Shown here one piece after another: positions 34,252 through 44,163 of a stretch of DNA of 49,316 nt. The stretch's first letter is position 1; each line of letters opens with the position of its first letter. The stretch is from Rhizobium sp. (GTDB lineage: Bacteria; Pseudomonadota; Alphaproteobacteria; Rhizobiales; Rhizobiaceae), in the NCBI GenBank assembly GCA_003527225.1, contig DPXQ01000029.1, forward strand, positions 1-49,316, written 5' to 3'. Made by a program: the position numbers and the translations under genes. Below the pieces are notes generated by a model. The model had not been told where the DNA came from and did not search any database. It saw only the letters and a list, made by a program, of their open reading frames with translations.

Positions 34252-34629
34252 TCAGATCATCGAGCGCACCACGGCGATACCGGCTACGACCGCGATGATC
34301 GAAATGCCGACACTTGCGCCGACATAGAGAACGCTTGCCACCACCGCACCGCGCTCGAAAAGCGAAACCGTATCGAGCGCAAAGGCCGAAAACGTCGTGA
34401 AGCCACCGAGGAATCCGGTGATGAACAACAGCCGCAATTCCGCTGACGCCCCGAAACGCGCGACGATCAGTTCGGCGAGCGCTCCGATCAAAAAGCAGCC
34501 GGCGACGTTGACGGCGAATGTGCCCCACGGGAACGCCGCCCCCAGGAGCCTGAGTGCCCCGAGACCGACCAGATAGCGGCAAACCGAACCGAACGCTCCA
34601 CCGAGCGCCACGAGCAGAATCTGTGTCAT
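34252..34629 (-). CDS. crcB: CrcB/Fluc fluoride ion channel
   Basis: A 125-residue membrane protein with four hydrophobic helices. Family motifs are ALGGAFGSVCRY at the start, FPWGTFAVNVAGCFLIG near residues 33-49 and TGFLGGFTTFSAFALD near 72. Fluc channels are dual-topology dimers that expel fluoride. The 44 bases before it and the adjacent hemG-like gene show no fluoride riboswitch. Confidence 0.93.
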   Translation of the reverse strand: MTQILLVALGGAFGSVCRYLVGLGALRLLGAAFPWGTFAVNVAGCFLIGALAELIVARFGASAELRLLFITGFLGGFTTFSAFALDTVSLFERGAVVASVLYVGASVGISIIAVVAGIAVVRSMI

Positions 34630-34673
34630 GTCATCCGATCAAGTCACGCGAGCGTTAGATCCAGTTCGACCAA

Positions 34674-35210
34674 TCAGGCCTTTGCTGCGGCGACAAAGTC
34701 AGTCGTAAAGCGCTCGAGCTGAGCCCAATCCGTAAATTCATGGTCGTGTTTGACGTCCGTTGGCGCACCTTCCCGCTCGGCAAGACGTTTGGCCATCCAG
34801 CGCTTGAAGAAGTCATATTCGGTGTAGCGGAGAGCGCCGGCGGCATTCAGCGTCATCCGAGGAGTCCAACCGGTCTCCGCCACTAACGCGTCCGGGTAAT
34901 GTCGTGCTTCCTCGCGCTCTTCCTCGTATTCGCTGCGGATAAACAGGGAAACCGAAACGAAGGCGCTGGGAACCGAATTGAGCCAGTCCTTCTCCCGCCG
35001 CACGAAATCGACGAATGGAGCCGGATAGCGTCCCCCATGTATGGGCGCGCAGAGGATAACCGCCTCGGGTCGTTCGAGCGCGTACTCGGCCATGGATGCG
35101 ACGTTGAAGAACACGGCCCTGTCGCCTGCCTTTTCGATCTGCTCCGAGATTGCCTCGGCGATCTTGCGCGACTGCCCCTCGATGCTGACATACCCAACAA
35201 GAATGATCAC
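34674..35210 (-). CDS. HemG-like flavodoxin-domain protein (menaquinone-type protoporphyrinogen oxidase family)
   Basis: A 178-residue flavodoxin-fold protein: the FMN phosphate loop is GYVSIEGQSRKIAEAIS at about 5-21, AVILCAPIHGGRYPAPF near 60 and NAAGALRYTEYDFFKRWMAK near 125, then DHEFTDWAQLERF. The order and length fit HemG, which oxidises protoporphyrinogen IX with a quinone. HemG is mostly gammaproteobacterial, while alphaproteobacteria usually use HemJ, so its role here is uncertain. The GTG at 35210 has GGAGG five bases upstream, a better start than 35249. Confidence 0.75.
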   Translation of the reverse strand: MIILVGYVSIEGQSRKIAEAISEQIEKAGDRAVFFNVASMAEYALERPEAVILCAPIHGGRYPAPFVDFVRREKDWLNSVPSAFVSVSLFIRSEYEEEREEARHYPDALVAETGWTPRMTLNAAGALRYTEYDFFKRWMAKRLAEREGAPTDVKHDHEFTDWAQLERFTTDFVAAAKA

Positions 35211-35306
35211 TTTGTCCTCCGTCCCGTCGATCGCACTCAAGCGCCGCACGCCCGCAATCAGTTATGCGCCTACATCGTTAGTCAGGCACCTGAATTTGCG
35301 AGCAAA

Positions 35307-35321
35307 ATGACAGATTGTCAT
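35307..35321. promoter_or_regulatory. ATGACA-GAT-TGTCAT operator-like palindrome
   Basis: A perfect 6-3-6 inverted repeat about 100 bases upstream of the hemG-like gene and 175 bases upstream of the small orphan gene, in the 285-base divergent gap. A second, GC-only palindrome CCGCCCGGCCGGGCGG lies at 35365-35380. Both could be protein sites; neither has a T-run for termination. Confidence 0.35.
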
Positions 35322-35495
35322 CCGATTGCAAGCCCGCTGCGGCCCGTTCGCCGCAATATCCTGACCGCCCGGCCGGGCGGCTCCAGATCGCGCACATCAC
35401 TAGGATTTGCGTAAAATGCATCAATCTAATTTAAAGGTACGGAGACGCGCACCCTGTATATTCCGCCGATCTATTAGAAAATCGGTGTGATATCC

Positions 35496-35771
35496 ATGAC
35501 CCAGGTCGTCTCAGTATCTGCCAATACGGCAGCCTATGCGATGGAAGCAGTAAAACCGCAGCCGCGGGCGCCTCGCAGTTCCTTTGTCGAGGAAACGATC
35601 CGCGCGTTTGCCGAGAATGCGGCCAACGGCGAGGATTTCCAGTTGCGTGCGCTGGTCAATGTGGTTCAGCCACCGGCGCTTGCGCTCTATTTTCTGACCG
35701 CCAGTCAGACGAAAACGGAGCAGGCGACCCTGAAGGAAACGCTTGAAGCCTACCAAAGTTCGGTCGCCTGA
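35496..35771 (+). CDS. Small hypothetical protein with its own terminator
   Basis: A 91-residue protein of no family I recognise. It begins MTQVVSVSANTAAYAMEAVK, has a Pro/Arg-rich PQPRAPRSS and then likely helices (FVEETIRAFAENAANGEDFQ, ALALYFLTASQTKTEQATLK). No signal peptide or membrane span. It is a single transcription unit between the divergent hemG-like gene and a terminator at 35790-35824. The ATG at 35496 is preferred over a GTG at 35487. Confidence 0.65.
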   Translation: MTQVVSVSANTAAYAMEAVKPQPRAPRSSFVEETIRAFAENAANGEDFQLRALVNVVQPPALALYFLTASQTKTEQATLKETLEAYQSSVA

Positions 35772-35789
35772 CACGACCTGCAACGAAAG

Positions 35790-35824
35790 AAAACGCCGCG
35801 GATGAGAGACGTCCGCGGCGTTTT
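35790..35824. terminator. Rho-independent terminator, probably bidirectional
   Basis: AAAACGCCGCGGA and TCCGCGGCGTTTT form a perfect 13-bp stem around a nine-base loop, with A and T runs on both flanks. It lies between the small plus-strand gene ending at 35771 and the minus-strand copper chaperone ending at 35849, so it can serve both. Confidence 0.93.
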
Positions 35825-35848
35825 CGCATTCCAGGGGCGGTCAGGCGA

Positions 35849-36391
35849 TCACTTGCCCATGCCCTTGGCCGGGCCGATCGGAAGAACGAGATCAACGGTG
35901 CCTGCCTTTTCGAAAGTCAGGGTGACCGAGACCTTTTCCCCTTCGACGAAGGGAGTCTTCACGTCCATGAACATCAGGTGCAAACCGCCGGGCTTCAGCT
36001 CCACGGTCTGGCCAGCCGGTACCGGAATCCCGCCCTCCAGCTGACGCATCTTCATGACATCGTTCATCATCACCATTTCATGCAACTCGACCCGGCCGGC
36101 CGAGGGCGATGCGGCGCCGATCAGCGTGTCGTCTGCCGAACCGGTATTGTTGATAGTAACGAACCCACCGCCGACTGGCTGTTGGGGCAGCATCGCCTTG
36201 GTGAAACCGTTCGACAGTTCGATATCGCCGACCTTCACGGCTTCCATGCCGCCGGGATTGACGACGCCCATGCCTGAGCCGGCCATGGCCCCATGCATCT
36301 TGTGGCCCTGCATCTGCTGGGCGAATGCACCAGACGCGAATGCGGCAGACGCAAACAACGCTGCAAAGCTCAAGGTCCTGAATACGTTCAT
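35849..36391 (-). CDS. Periplasmic copper chaperone PCu(A)C
   Basis: A 180-residue protein with a signal peptide (MNVFRTLSFAALFASAAFAS, cleavage near GAFAQ) and a PCu(A)C domain. The Cu(I) site follows the known H-M-x-M pattern: VELHEMVMMNDVMKM near 101-115 and GGLHLMFMD near 136-144. A Met/His-rich segment (QQMQGHKMHGAMAGSGMG) after the signal may bind further copper. PCu(A)C delivers copper to the CuA or CuB site of cytochrome oxidases. It lies 87 bases after the DUF2946-like gene, probably one operon. Confidence 0.88.
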   Translation of the reverse strand: MNVFRTLSFAALFASAAFASGAFAQQMQGHKMHGAMAGSGMGVVNPGGMEAVKVGDIELSNGFTKAMLPQQPVGGGFVTINNTGSADDTLIGAASPSAGRVELHEMVMMNDVMKMRQLEGGIPVPAGQTVELKPGGLHLMFMDVKTPFVEGEKVSVTLTFEKAGTVDLVLPIGPAKGMGK

Positions 36392-36478
36392 TTCATTTCT
36401 CCTCCGGTCTCGTCCGCGGCTTTGCCGCGTGACCGGTCTTCTGCAAATTGTGCGATTTCATCGGGTGGAAGTGCGAAA

Positions 36479-36847
36479 TCAGCTAATGGCAGGCGGCGCG
36501 CGAGCGCGCTGGTGGAGAACGGAAAGCCGGGCAGATGGAGTACCCGCTTCGATGTGGCGGTTTTCAAGCGAGGCAAAATCGGAAACCAGCCAGGATTCCC
36601 CGTCTGGCAAGGGAAGCAGCGTCGACGAGGCCAACATGCAGGCTTCGCAAAAGAGGCTCGCCGCCGGATGCTTGACCGCGCTGTCCCCGAGGCAGAGATC
36701 CGCGAAGGTCCCGTCCGGCAACTGCACTGAGGCCGTGGCGAACGCGGCGGCTGCCTGCGGAGTCTTGTGGGCAAAGGCAAGCGAAAGAATGGCGAACGCG
36801 CACAGTATGCGCACCATCCCCAAACCTGCCTGCCTGGCTACCCTCAC
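36479..36847 (-). CDS. DUF2946-like exported small protein
   Basis: A 122-residue protein with a hydrophobic amino terminus (MVRILCAFAILSLAFAHKTP) and the pattern LPDGTFADLCLGDS, then LFCEACMLASSTLLPLP, recalling DUF2946 proteins found beside copper genes. The CxxC (CEAC) could bind metal. The GTG at 36847 is chosen because GGAGG lies eight bases upstream. It directly precedes the PCu(A)C gene, as commonly seen, so a role in copper supply to oxidases is a reasonable inference, not proven. Confidence 0.65.
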   Translation of the reverse strand: MRVARQAGLGMVRILCAFAILSLAFAHKTPQAAAAFATASVQLPDGTFADLCLGDSAVKHPAASLFCEACMLASSTLLPLPDGESWLVSDFASLENRHIEAGTPSARLSVLHQRARAPPAIS

Positions 36848-36973
36848 CGGATAATCCTCCCTAGTCTCGCCTGTCCTTAGCGGCAATCTTGCGCAAAATC
36901 AAAAGACAAGTTGCCGCGCATGAAAACAATTAGCCTGTTCATCGATAGTCCGGTTTGTCTCAGGTCAAAGGCC

Positions 36974-37007
36974 GCGCGGTCCGCATCGACGCGCAACCGG
37001 ACCGCGC
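36974..37007. other. Stem-loop with 10-bp perfect stem
   Basis: GCGCGGTCCG and CGGACCGCGC enclose a 14-base loop in the 514-base gap between the divergent copper operon and gcvT. There is no T-run, so it is not a typical terminator. It lies about 120 bases upstream of the glycine riboswitch. Apart from this and the riboswitch I see nothing in the gap. Confidence 0.4.
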
Positions 37008-37125
37008 CCTTGGGGAGCGTTGTCCCTGCCCCGCATCGCTTCACACGCACCGTGCGACAAAATATTGTTCGGCGGCGACGCTTGCCTCTTGCCAATGGGG
37101 CACCTTCCCAGATAATGCCAAGCAA

Positions 37126-37290
37126 CCTTGTTGGGAGAAACCGGTTCGATCCGGTGCCGAAGGAGCAACCGCCCCGGAAACTCTCAGGCGAAAGGACCAC
37201 AAGGTGCCAATGGACTCTGGAGAGAGGCTCTTCGAACATCGAAGCGCGCGCCGAAGGGATAACAATCTCAGGCAAACGGACAGAGGGGGC
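37126..37290 (+). promoter_or_regulatory. Tandem glycine riboswitch upstream of gcvTHP
   Basis: Two glycine aptamers follow one another. Aptamer I (37126-37204) is closed by CCTTG/CAAGG and has GGGAGAAACCGG, GCCGAAGGAGCAACCGCC and AACTCTCAGGCGAAAGGACC. Aptamer II (about 37215-37286) is closed by CTCTG/CAGAG and has GGAGAGAGGC, GCCGAAGGGATAACAATC and TCAGGCAAACGGACAG. It precedes gcvT by 70 bases and should switch the operon on when glycine is in excess. The linker GGTGCC (37203-37208) can pair with GGCACC (37354-37359) at the gcvT ribosome binding site. Confidence 0.96.
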
Positions 37291-37361
37291 TCATGAAAGA
37301 GGCATGCTGAAGTGTGCCGTAAACTGAGCCAGCGCGCGAGCGCGATTACCGGAGGCACCCC

Positions 37362-38501
37362 TTGGACGATACCGTCGAACTGAAACGGACTCCCCTTTAC
37401 GATTTCCACCTGTCTCTTGGCGCCAAGATGGTGCCATTCGCCGGCTATGAAATGCCGGTGCAGTATCCGGCGGGCGTTCTCAAGGAACATCTCCACACGC
37501 GCGAGAAAGCCGGCCTGTTCGACGTGTCCCACATGGGACAGGTGATCCTGCGCGCCAAGACGGGCCGCTACGAGGACGCGGCGCTTGCGTTCGAAAGCCT
37601 TGTCCCGGTCGATATTCTCGGCCTGAAGGAAGGTCGCCAGCGCTACGGGTTCTTTACCGACGAGAACGGCGGTATCCTCGATGACCTGATGTTCTCCAAC
37701 CGCGGCGACCATCTCTTTGTCGTCGTCAATGCCGGCTGCAAGGACGCCGATATCGCCCATATGAAGAAGCACCTTGCCGACAGGGTCGACGTGACCGTGC
37801 TCGACGACCGGGCGCTTCTGGCCCTCCAGGGCCCGAAGGCGGAAGCGGTTCTTGTGTCCCTCGGTGCGGATGTCTCTGGGACGAAATTCATGGATGTTCG
37901 CGACGTGGTCCTGAACGGCGTCGCCTGCATCGTCTCCCGCTCGGGATATTCCGGCGAGGACGGATTCGAAATCTCGGTCCCGGCCGCGAACGCAGTCGAA
38001 ATCGCCAAGGCCCTGCTCGCCCACCCCGATTGCGAGCCGATCGGGCTTGGTGCGCGTGACTCGCTGCGTCTCGAAGCCGGCCTCTGCCTCTACGGTAACG
38101 ACATCGACACCAGCACGACGCCTGTCGAAGCCGGGATCGAATGGGCGATCCAGAAGGCCCGCCGCAAGGGCGGCCTGCGCGAAGGCGGCTTCCCGGGTGC
38201 TGCCCGCATTCTTGGCGAACTTGAAAACGGTGTGTCCCGCCGCCGCGTCGGCCTCAAACCCGAAGGCAAGGCGCCGGTCCGCAACCATGCCAAACTCTAT
38301 AGCGACGCCGAAGGCAACTCGGAAATCGGAGAAGTGTCGTCCGGCACCTTCGGCCCGTCATTCGGCGGCCCCGTTGCCATGGGCTACGTCCCGACTGATC
38401 TCACTGCACCCGGCACCACCGTCTATGCCGAGGTTCGCGGCAAATATCTGCCCGTGACCGTAACCGCCCTGCCCTTTGTCGCGCCCACCTTCAAGCGCTG
38501 A
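37362..38501 (+). CDS. gcvT: Glycine cleavage system T protein (aminomethyltransferase)
   Basis: A 379-residue GcvT that transfers the methylene group from the H protein to tetrahydrofolate, releasing ammonia. Family motifs are PLYDFHLSLGAKMVPFAGYE, LFDVSHMGQ, SRSGYSGEDGFEI near 190 and LGARDSLRLEAGLCLYGNDI near 225. The start is a TTG at 37362 placed six bases after GGAGG. It is the first gene of gcvT-H-P behind the glycine riboswitch. Confidence 0.96.
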   Translation: MDDTVELKRTPLYDFHLSLGAKMVPFAGYEMPVQYPAGVLKEHLHTREKAGLFDVSHMGQVILRAKTGRYEDAALAFESLVPVDILGLKEGRQRYGFFTDENGGILDDLMFSNRGDHLFVVVNAGCKDADIAHMKKHLADRVDVTVLDDRALLALQGPKAEAVLVSLGADVSGTKFMDVRDVVLNGVACIVSRSGYSGEDGFEISVPAANAVEIAKALLAHPDCEPIGLGARDSLRLEAGLCLYGNDIDTSTTPVEAGIEWAIQKARRKGGLREGGFPGAARILGELENGVSRRRVGLKPEGKAPVRNHAKLYSDAEGNSEIGEVSSGTFGPSFGGPVAMGYVPTDLTAPGTTVYAEVRGKYLPVTVTALPFVAPTFKR

Positions 38502-38528
38502 CCAGAACAATCGAGAGAGGAACATCAC

Positions 38529-38887
38529 ATGCTGAAATTCACCGCAGAACACGAATGGCTGAAGCTCGAGGGCGATGTCGCGACTGTCGGCATCACCACT
38601 CACGCCGCTGAACAGCTCGGCGATCTGGTCTTCGTCGAACTGCCCGAAGTCGGCGCCACCTTCGGCAAGGGTGACGATGCCGCCACCGTCGAATCCGTCA
38701 AGGCAGCCTCGGAAGTCTATTGCCCGCTCGACGGCGAGATCACCGAGATCAACCAGGCAATCGTCGACGATCCGTCACTGGTCAATTCCGACCCGCAGGG
38801 TGCCGGCTGGTTCTTCAAGTTGAAGCTGAAGAACGTCGCCGACACCGACACGCTCCTCGACGAAGCCGCCTACAATGAGCTCATCGC

Positions 38888-38891
<4 letters not shown>
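38529..38891 (+). CDS. gcvH: Glycine cleavage system H protein
   Basis: A 120-residue lipoyl-domain carrier. The lipoylated Lys is K58 in [17 protein letters not shown]; the start [20 protein letters not shown] is typical. It shuttles the aminomethyl group from GcvP to GcvT and hydrogen to lipoamide dehydrogenase, which is not in the window. AGAGGAA precedes the ATG; the gene lies 27 bases after gcvT and overlaps gcvP as ATGA. Confidence 0.97.
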
Positions 38892-41752
<2,861 letters not shown>

Positions 41753-41778
41753 GCCGCTTAAAAAAATGCACCACAGGA

Positions 41779-41805
41779 GCGCCGCCCATGGCGGCGTTCT
41801 TCATT
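41779..41805 (+). terminator. Terminator of the gcvTHP operon
   Basis: CGCCGCC (41780-41786) and GGCGGCG (41790-41796) form a 7-bp stem with a three-base loop followed by TTCTTCATTT, 28 bases after the gcvP stop. Confidence 0.75.
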
Positions 41806-41888
41806 TGTGGAGATCCGCCGCAAGACTCTATGATGGAACGGAATGGGCCGACGCCCGTTTTCCTGTTGTTCAACACAGGAGAACAGAC

Positions 41889-42215
41889 ATGCGCAAGACA
41901 CTTATCCTAGCCGGTGCAGCAGCACTCATGACGCTGTCGGCGTCGGCCAACGCGCAGGACGCCGTCATCATCCGCCAGGACCCGGTCGTCACGCAGTCCA
42001 CGGTCGTGGTGCCGGCGCCGGTCCAGACATATGTCCTGCAGCGCGAAGTGCGCTCCGTGCCCTACGAGGGTGATGTCCTGATCGGTCGCGTGATCGACGA
42101 ACCGGTCGAACTCTACCCCGTCGAAGGCTACGACAATTATTCCTACACGGTCGTCAATGAACGGCGCGTGATCGTCGACCCGCAGACACGGCAGATCATC
42201 CAGATCGTCGAATGA
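41889..42215 (+). CDS. DUF1236 family exported protein
   Basis: A 108-residue protein with a signal peptide (MRKTLILAGAAALMTLSASA, cleavage at NAQ) and a DUF1236-like mature part: VPAPVQTYVLQREVRSVPY, then DVLIGRVIDEPVELYPVEGY and YSYTVVNERRVIVDPQTRQI at the end. Function unknown; the family is common and often multicopy in Rhizobiales, in the periplasm. AGGAG precedes the ATG at 41889. It is a single gene with a terminator on each side. Confidence 0.8.
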   Translation: MRKTLILAGAAALMTLSASANAQDAVIIRQDPVVTQSTVVVPAPVQTYVLQREVRSVPYEGDVLIGRVIDEPVELYPVEGYDNYSYTVVNERRVIVDPQTRQIIQIVE

Positions 42216-42240
42216 CGGCGGCTATAGACATCACACATGA

Positions 42241-42268
42241 AACCCGGCGCGGTGCGCCGGGTTATTTC
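42241..42268 (+). terminator. Terminator behind the DUF1236 gene
   Basis: AACCCGGCGC and GCGCCGGGTT form a perfect 10-bp stem with a GGT loop, followed by ATTTC, 25 bases after the stop codon. Confidence 0.85.
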
Positions 42269-42398
42269 GCGCCACCCAAGTCTGCCAACCGAGCCGCCCT
42301 CGGCGGTGTGATGGTTCGCAACCCTGCTTTGTGCCAAAACGGATCAAACGCGCTGACCGCGTCAATCCACAAAGAACCATAGATCTTCAGTATTTACT

Positions 42399-42415
42399 CA
42401 TAGGCGACGCCTATG
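42399..42415. promoter_or_regulatory. Palindrome CATAGGCG-A-CGCCTATG before the rod-like gene
   Basis: A perfect 17-base palindrome about 38 bases before the start of the small flagellar rod-like gene. It may be an operator or an RNA hairpin in the leader. There is no T-run behind it. Confidence 0.4.
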
Positions 42416-42452
42416 CTTCCACGCTGGAACTCCATAAGCGCAGGACACAGCA

Positions 42453-42779
42453 ATGAGCCTTTCCGCCGTTATGGGTATATCGCTGTCGGGCATGCAGACC
42501 CAGCAGACGCGTGCGGCGGCGACGGCCAACAATATCGCCAATGCGATGACGCCGCGCTACGACCGACTGGACACCTATTTCTCGAGCGAAGAAGCCGGCG
42601 GCGTCTGGGCCTCCGTGTCACCATCGGGTGCCGCCACCTCCGACGAGGGGTCGAACATCGATCTCGCGCAGGAAGCTGTGTCGCTGATCGAAAGCGAGAT
42701 CGGCTTCAAGGCCAATGCGAGCGTCTGGGAAACCGGCGCCGACATGTGGGACGTGTTGATGAGCATCAAGCGGGATTGA
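42453..42779 (+). CDS. Miniature flagellar basal-body rod-like protein (FlgB/FlgC type)
   Basis: A 108-residue protein with the two terminal helices of axial flagellar proteins: residues 6-40 (MGISLSGMQTQQTRAAATAN, then NIANAMTPRYDRLD) match the rod-protein amino terminus, and residues 67-108 (NIDLAQEAVSLIESEIGFKA ... MWDVLMSIKRD) the carboxy terminus. The central domain of a normal 130-260-residue rod protein is reduced to about 25 residues. No other flagellar gene is nearby. It may be a genuine minimal protein rather than debris, since the frame is intact and AGGA precedes the ATG. Confidence 0.7.
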   Translation: MSLSAVMGISLSGMQTQQTRAAATANNIANAMTPRYDRLDTYFSSEEAGGVWASVSPSGAATSDEGSNIDLAQEAVSLIESEIGFKANASVWETGADMWDVLMSIKRD

Positions 42780-42912
42780 TGGAACGGAAATAGACCGCAA
42801 GGCGCCCTTCACGGCCCGTTCAAACACCGGCCGGAGACTTCCTTCCTTCGGCGACCAAATAGCCTAGGCATCCGCCCCGCCGTTTATTTCCACACCGCGA
42901 AGGCAAGAAGCC

Positions 42913-43545
42913 TCAGGTCAGCAGCGCCGTCAGCCCCATGCCAATCGCGACTGCGCCAAATCCGATCAGCACCACGCCGGAAATGCGCGACACCCAAGTC
43001 GAGAACGACAGTGGCAGGCGGCGATGCAGCAGCGCGACGGTGCCGCTAAGGAAGATCCACCAGAGCATGGAGCCGGCAAAGACGCCGGCGACTAGCAAAG
43101 CCGCCGTCCAGCCGTCACCTTCGGCGGCAAGGCCCAGCCCAGCAAAGATCGCGGCGAAGGACAGGATGGTCGCCGGGTTGGTGATGGTCAGCAGGAAGGT
43201 CGCGCCCGTGGTGCTCAACAGGTCGCGCGCACCCACCTTGGCGGCAGTGACGGGCGGCTTCGGCTGAAAGCTCTTCCAGCCGAGCCAAAGCAGGAAGACG
43301 CCGCCGAAGAGTTGCAGGGGCACGGAGATCGTGTCGAGCAGGGCGGCGAAGGCGGCGAAGCCGGCGGCGGCCATCAGCGCATAGGCCCCGTCGGCGAGCG
43401 CCGTGCCGAGCCCGCCGGCCACGCCTGCCCAGAAGCCGCGCTCCAGCGTGCGCGAGATGCAGAGCGCGCCGATCGGCCCGAGCGGTGCGGCGATCGCCAG
43501 GCCGAGCAGGATGCCCTTGCCGAAAAGAAGAAACGAGATCGTCAT
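42913..43545 (-). CDS. LysE/RhtB family amino-acid exporter
   Basis: A 210-residue membrane protein with about six hydrophobic segments and the LysE motif GLAIAAPLGPIGALCISRTLERG near residues 14-36, then TITNPATILSFAAIFAGLG near 125. It exports an amino acid or analogue; the substrate is unknown. The ATG at 43545 overlaps the stop of the Lrp/AsnC gene as ATGA, so regulator and exporter form one operon, as often seen for LysE-type exporters. Confidence 0.87.
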   Translation of the reverse strand: MTISFLLFGKGILLGLAIAAPLGPIGALCISRTLERGFWAGVAGGLGTALADGAYALMAAAGFAAFAALLDTISVPLQLFGGVFLLWLGWKSFQPKPPVTAAKVGARDLLSTTGATFLLTITNPATILSFAAIFAGLGLAAEGDGWTAALLVAGVFAGSMLWWIFLSGTVALLHRRLPLSFSTWVSRISGVVLIGFGAVAIGMGLTALLT

Positions 43546-43997
43546 GGTGTGGCAACCCCGCCGGTCAGCATGCGCTCGACGGCCGAGGAAAGCGCAATCA
43601 TGGTTTCGGAACGCGCGAGATAGCGGCGCGATTTCAAGAGCGACAGAAACTCTTCGATGTCGGTGATCGCCGGCAGCCGCACCTTCACCAGATAGGACCA
43701 CCCACCGGTGACATGGTGGCATTCCAGCACCGCCGGGTGAGCGGCGCAGAAGCGGCGGAACTCCTCCTCGTCGGCCTCCGGCGCAAGCGCGACGAAAACG
43801 AAGGCAAGTACCGGATAGCCGAGGCTCTCCGGATCGGCTTCCACCGTGAAACGGCGGATCACGCCGCTGGCGGCAAGCCTGCGGATGCGCTCGTTGACGG
43901 CAGACGGCGACAGTTCGACCCGTTCGCCGATATCGGCAAGCGAGCGGCGGGCATCCTCAGAGAGAAGTCCAACGATTTTGCGGTCAACATAATCCAT
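43542..43997 (-). CDS. Lrp/AsnC family transcriptional regulator
   Basis: A 151-residue Lrp/AsnC regulator: an amino-terminal helix-turn-helix (SLADIGERVELSPSAVNERIRR, then LAASGVIRRFTVEADPESLG) and a carboxy-terminal ligand-binding RAM domain (ECHHVTGGWSYLVKVRLPAI near 92-111). It probably senses an amino acid and controls the coupled exporter. A 34-base inverted repeat (44066-44099) lies in its upstream region and may be its operator. Confidence 0.88.
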   Translation of the reverse strand: MDYVDRKIVGLLSEDARRSLADIGERVELSPSAVNERIRRLAASGVIRRFTVEADPESLGYPVLAFVFVALAPEADEEEFRRFCAAHPAVLECHHVTGGWSYLVKVRLPAITDIEEFLSLLKSRRYLARSETMIALSSAVERMLTGGVATP

Positions 43998-44065
43998 GAC
44001 CGTAATATATGCGGTTTAGGACACCAGAACAAGATATTCGATTGTACCTTCAAGAATGGCAGGAT

Positions 44066-44099
44066 ATTTTGCTGCCTCGACATCGAGGCACCGCAAAAT
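44066..44099. other. Long imperfect inverted repeat upstream of the Lrp/AsnC gene
   Basis: ATTTTGC-t-GCCTCGA-CA-TCGAGGC-acc-GCAAAAT pairs over 14 bp with a small internal loop. It lies about 70 bases before the regulator start and just past the suf terminator. It may be an autoregulatory site, or part of a tandem termination region. Confidence 0.4.
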
Positions 44100-44104
44100 G
44101 TAAA

Positions 44105-44125
44105 GGCCCGGTCGATGACCGGGCC
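44105..44125 (-). terminator. Terminator of the suf operon
   Basis: GGCCCGGTC and GACCGGGCC form a perfect 9-bp stem with a three-base loop. On the minus strand it is followed by TTTACATTTT, 38 bases after the sufA stop. Confidence 0.85.
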
Positions 44126-44163
44126 CTGGTGACAAGGACGAAGAAAGCCTGTCGGGCGACACC

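Noticed and set aside
34630..34673. Fluoride riboswitch before crcB
   Set aside because: Only 44 bases separate crcB from the hemG-like gene, and no fluoride aptamer motif is visible there or in the neighbouring coding end.
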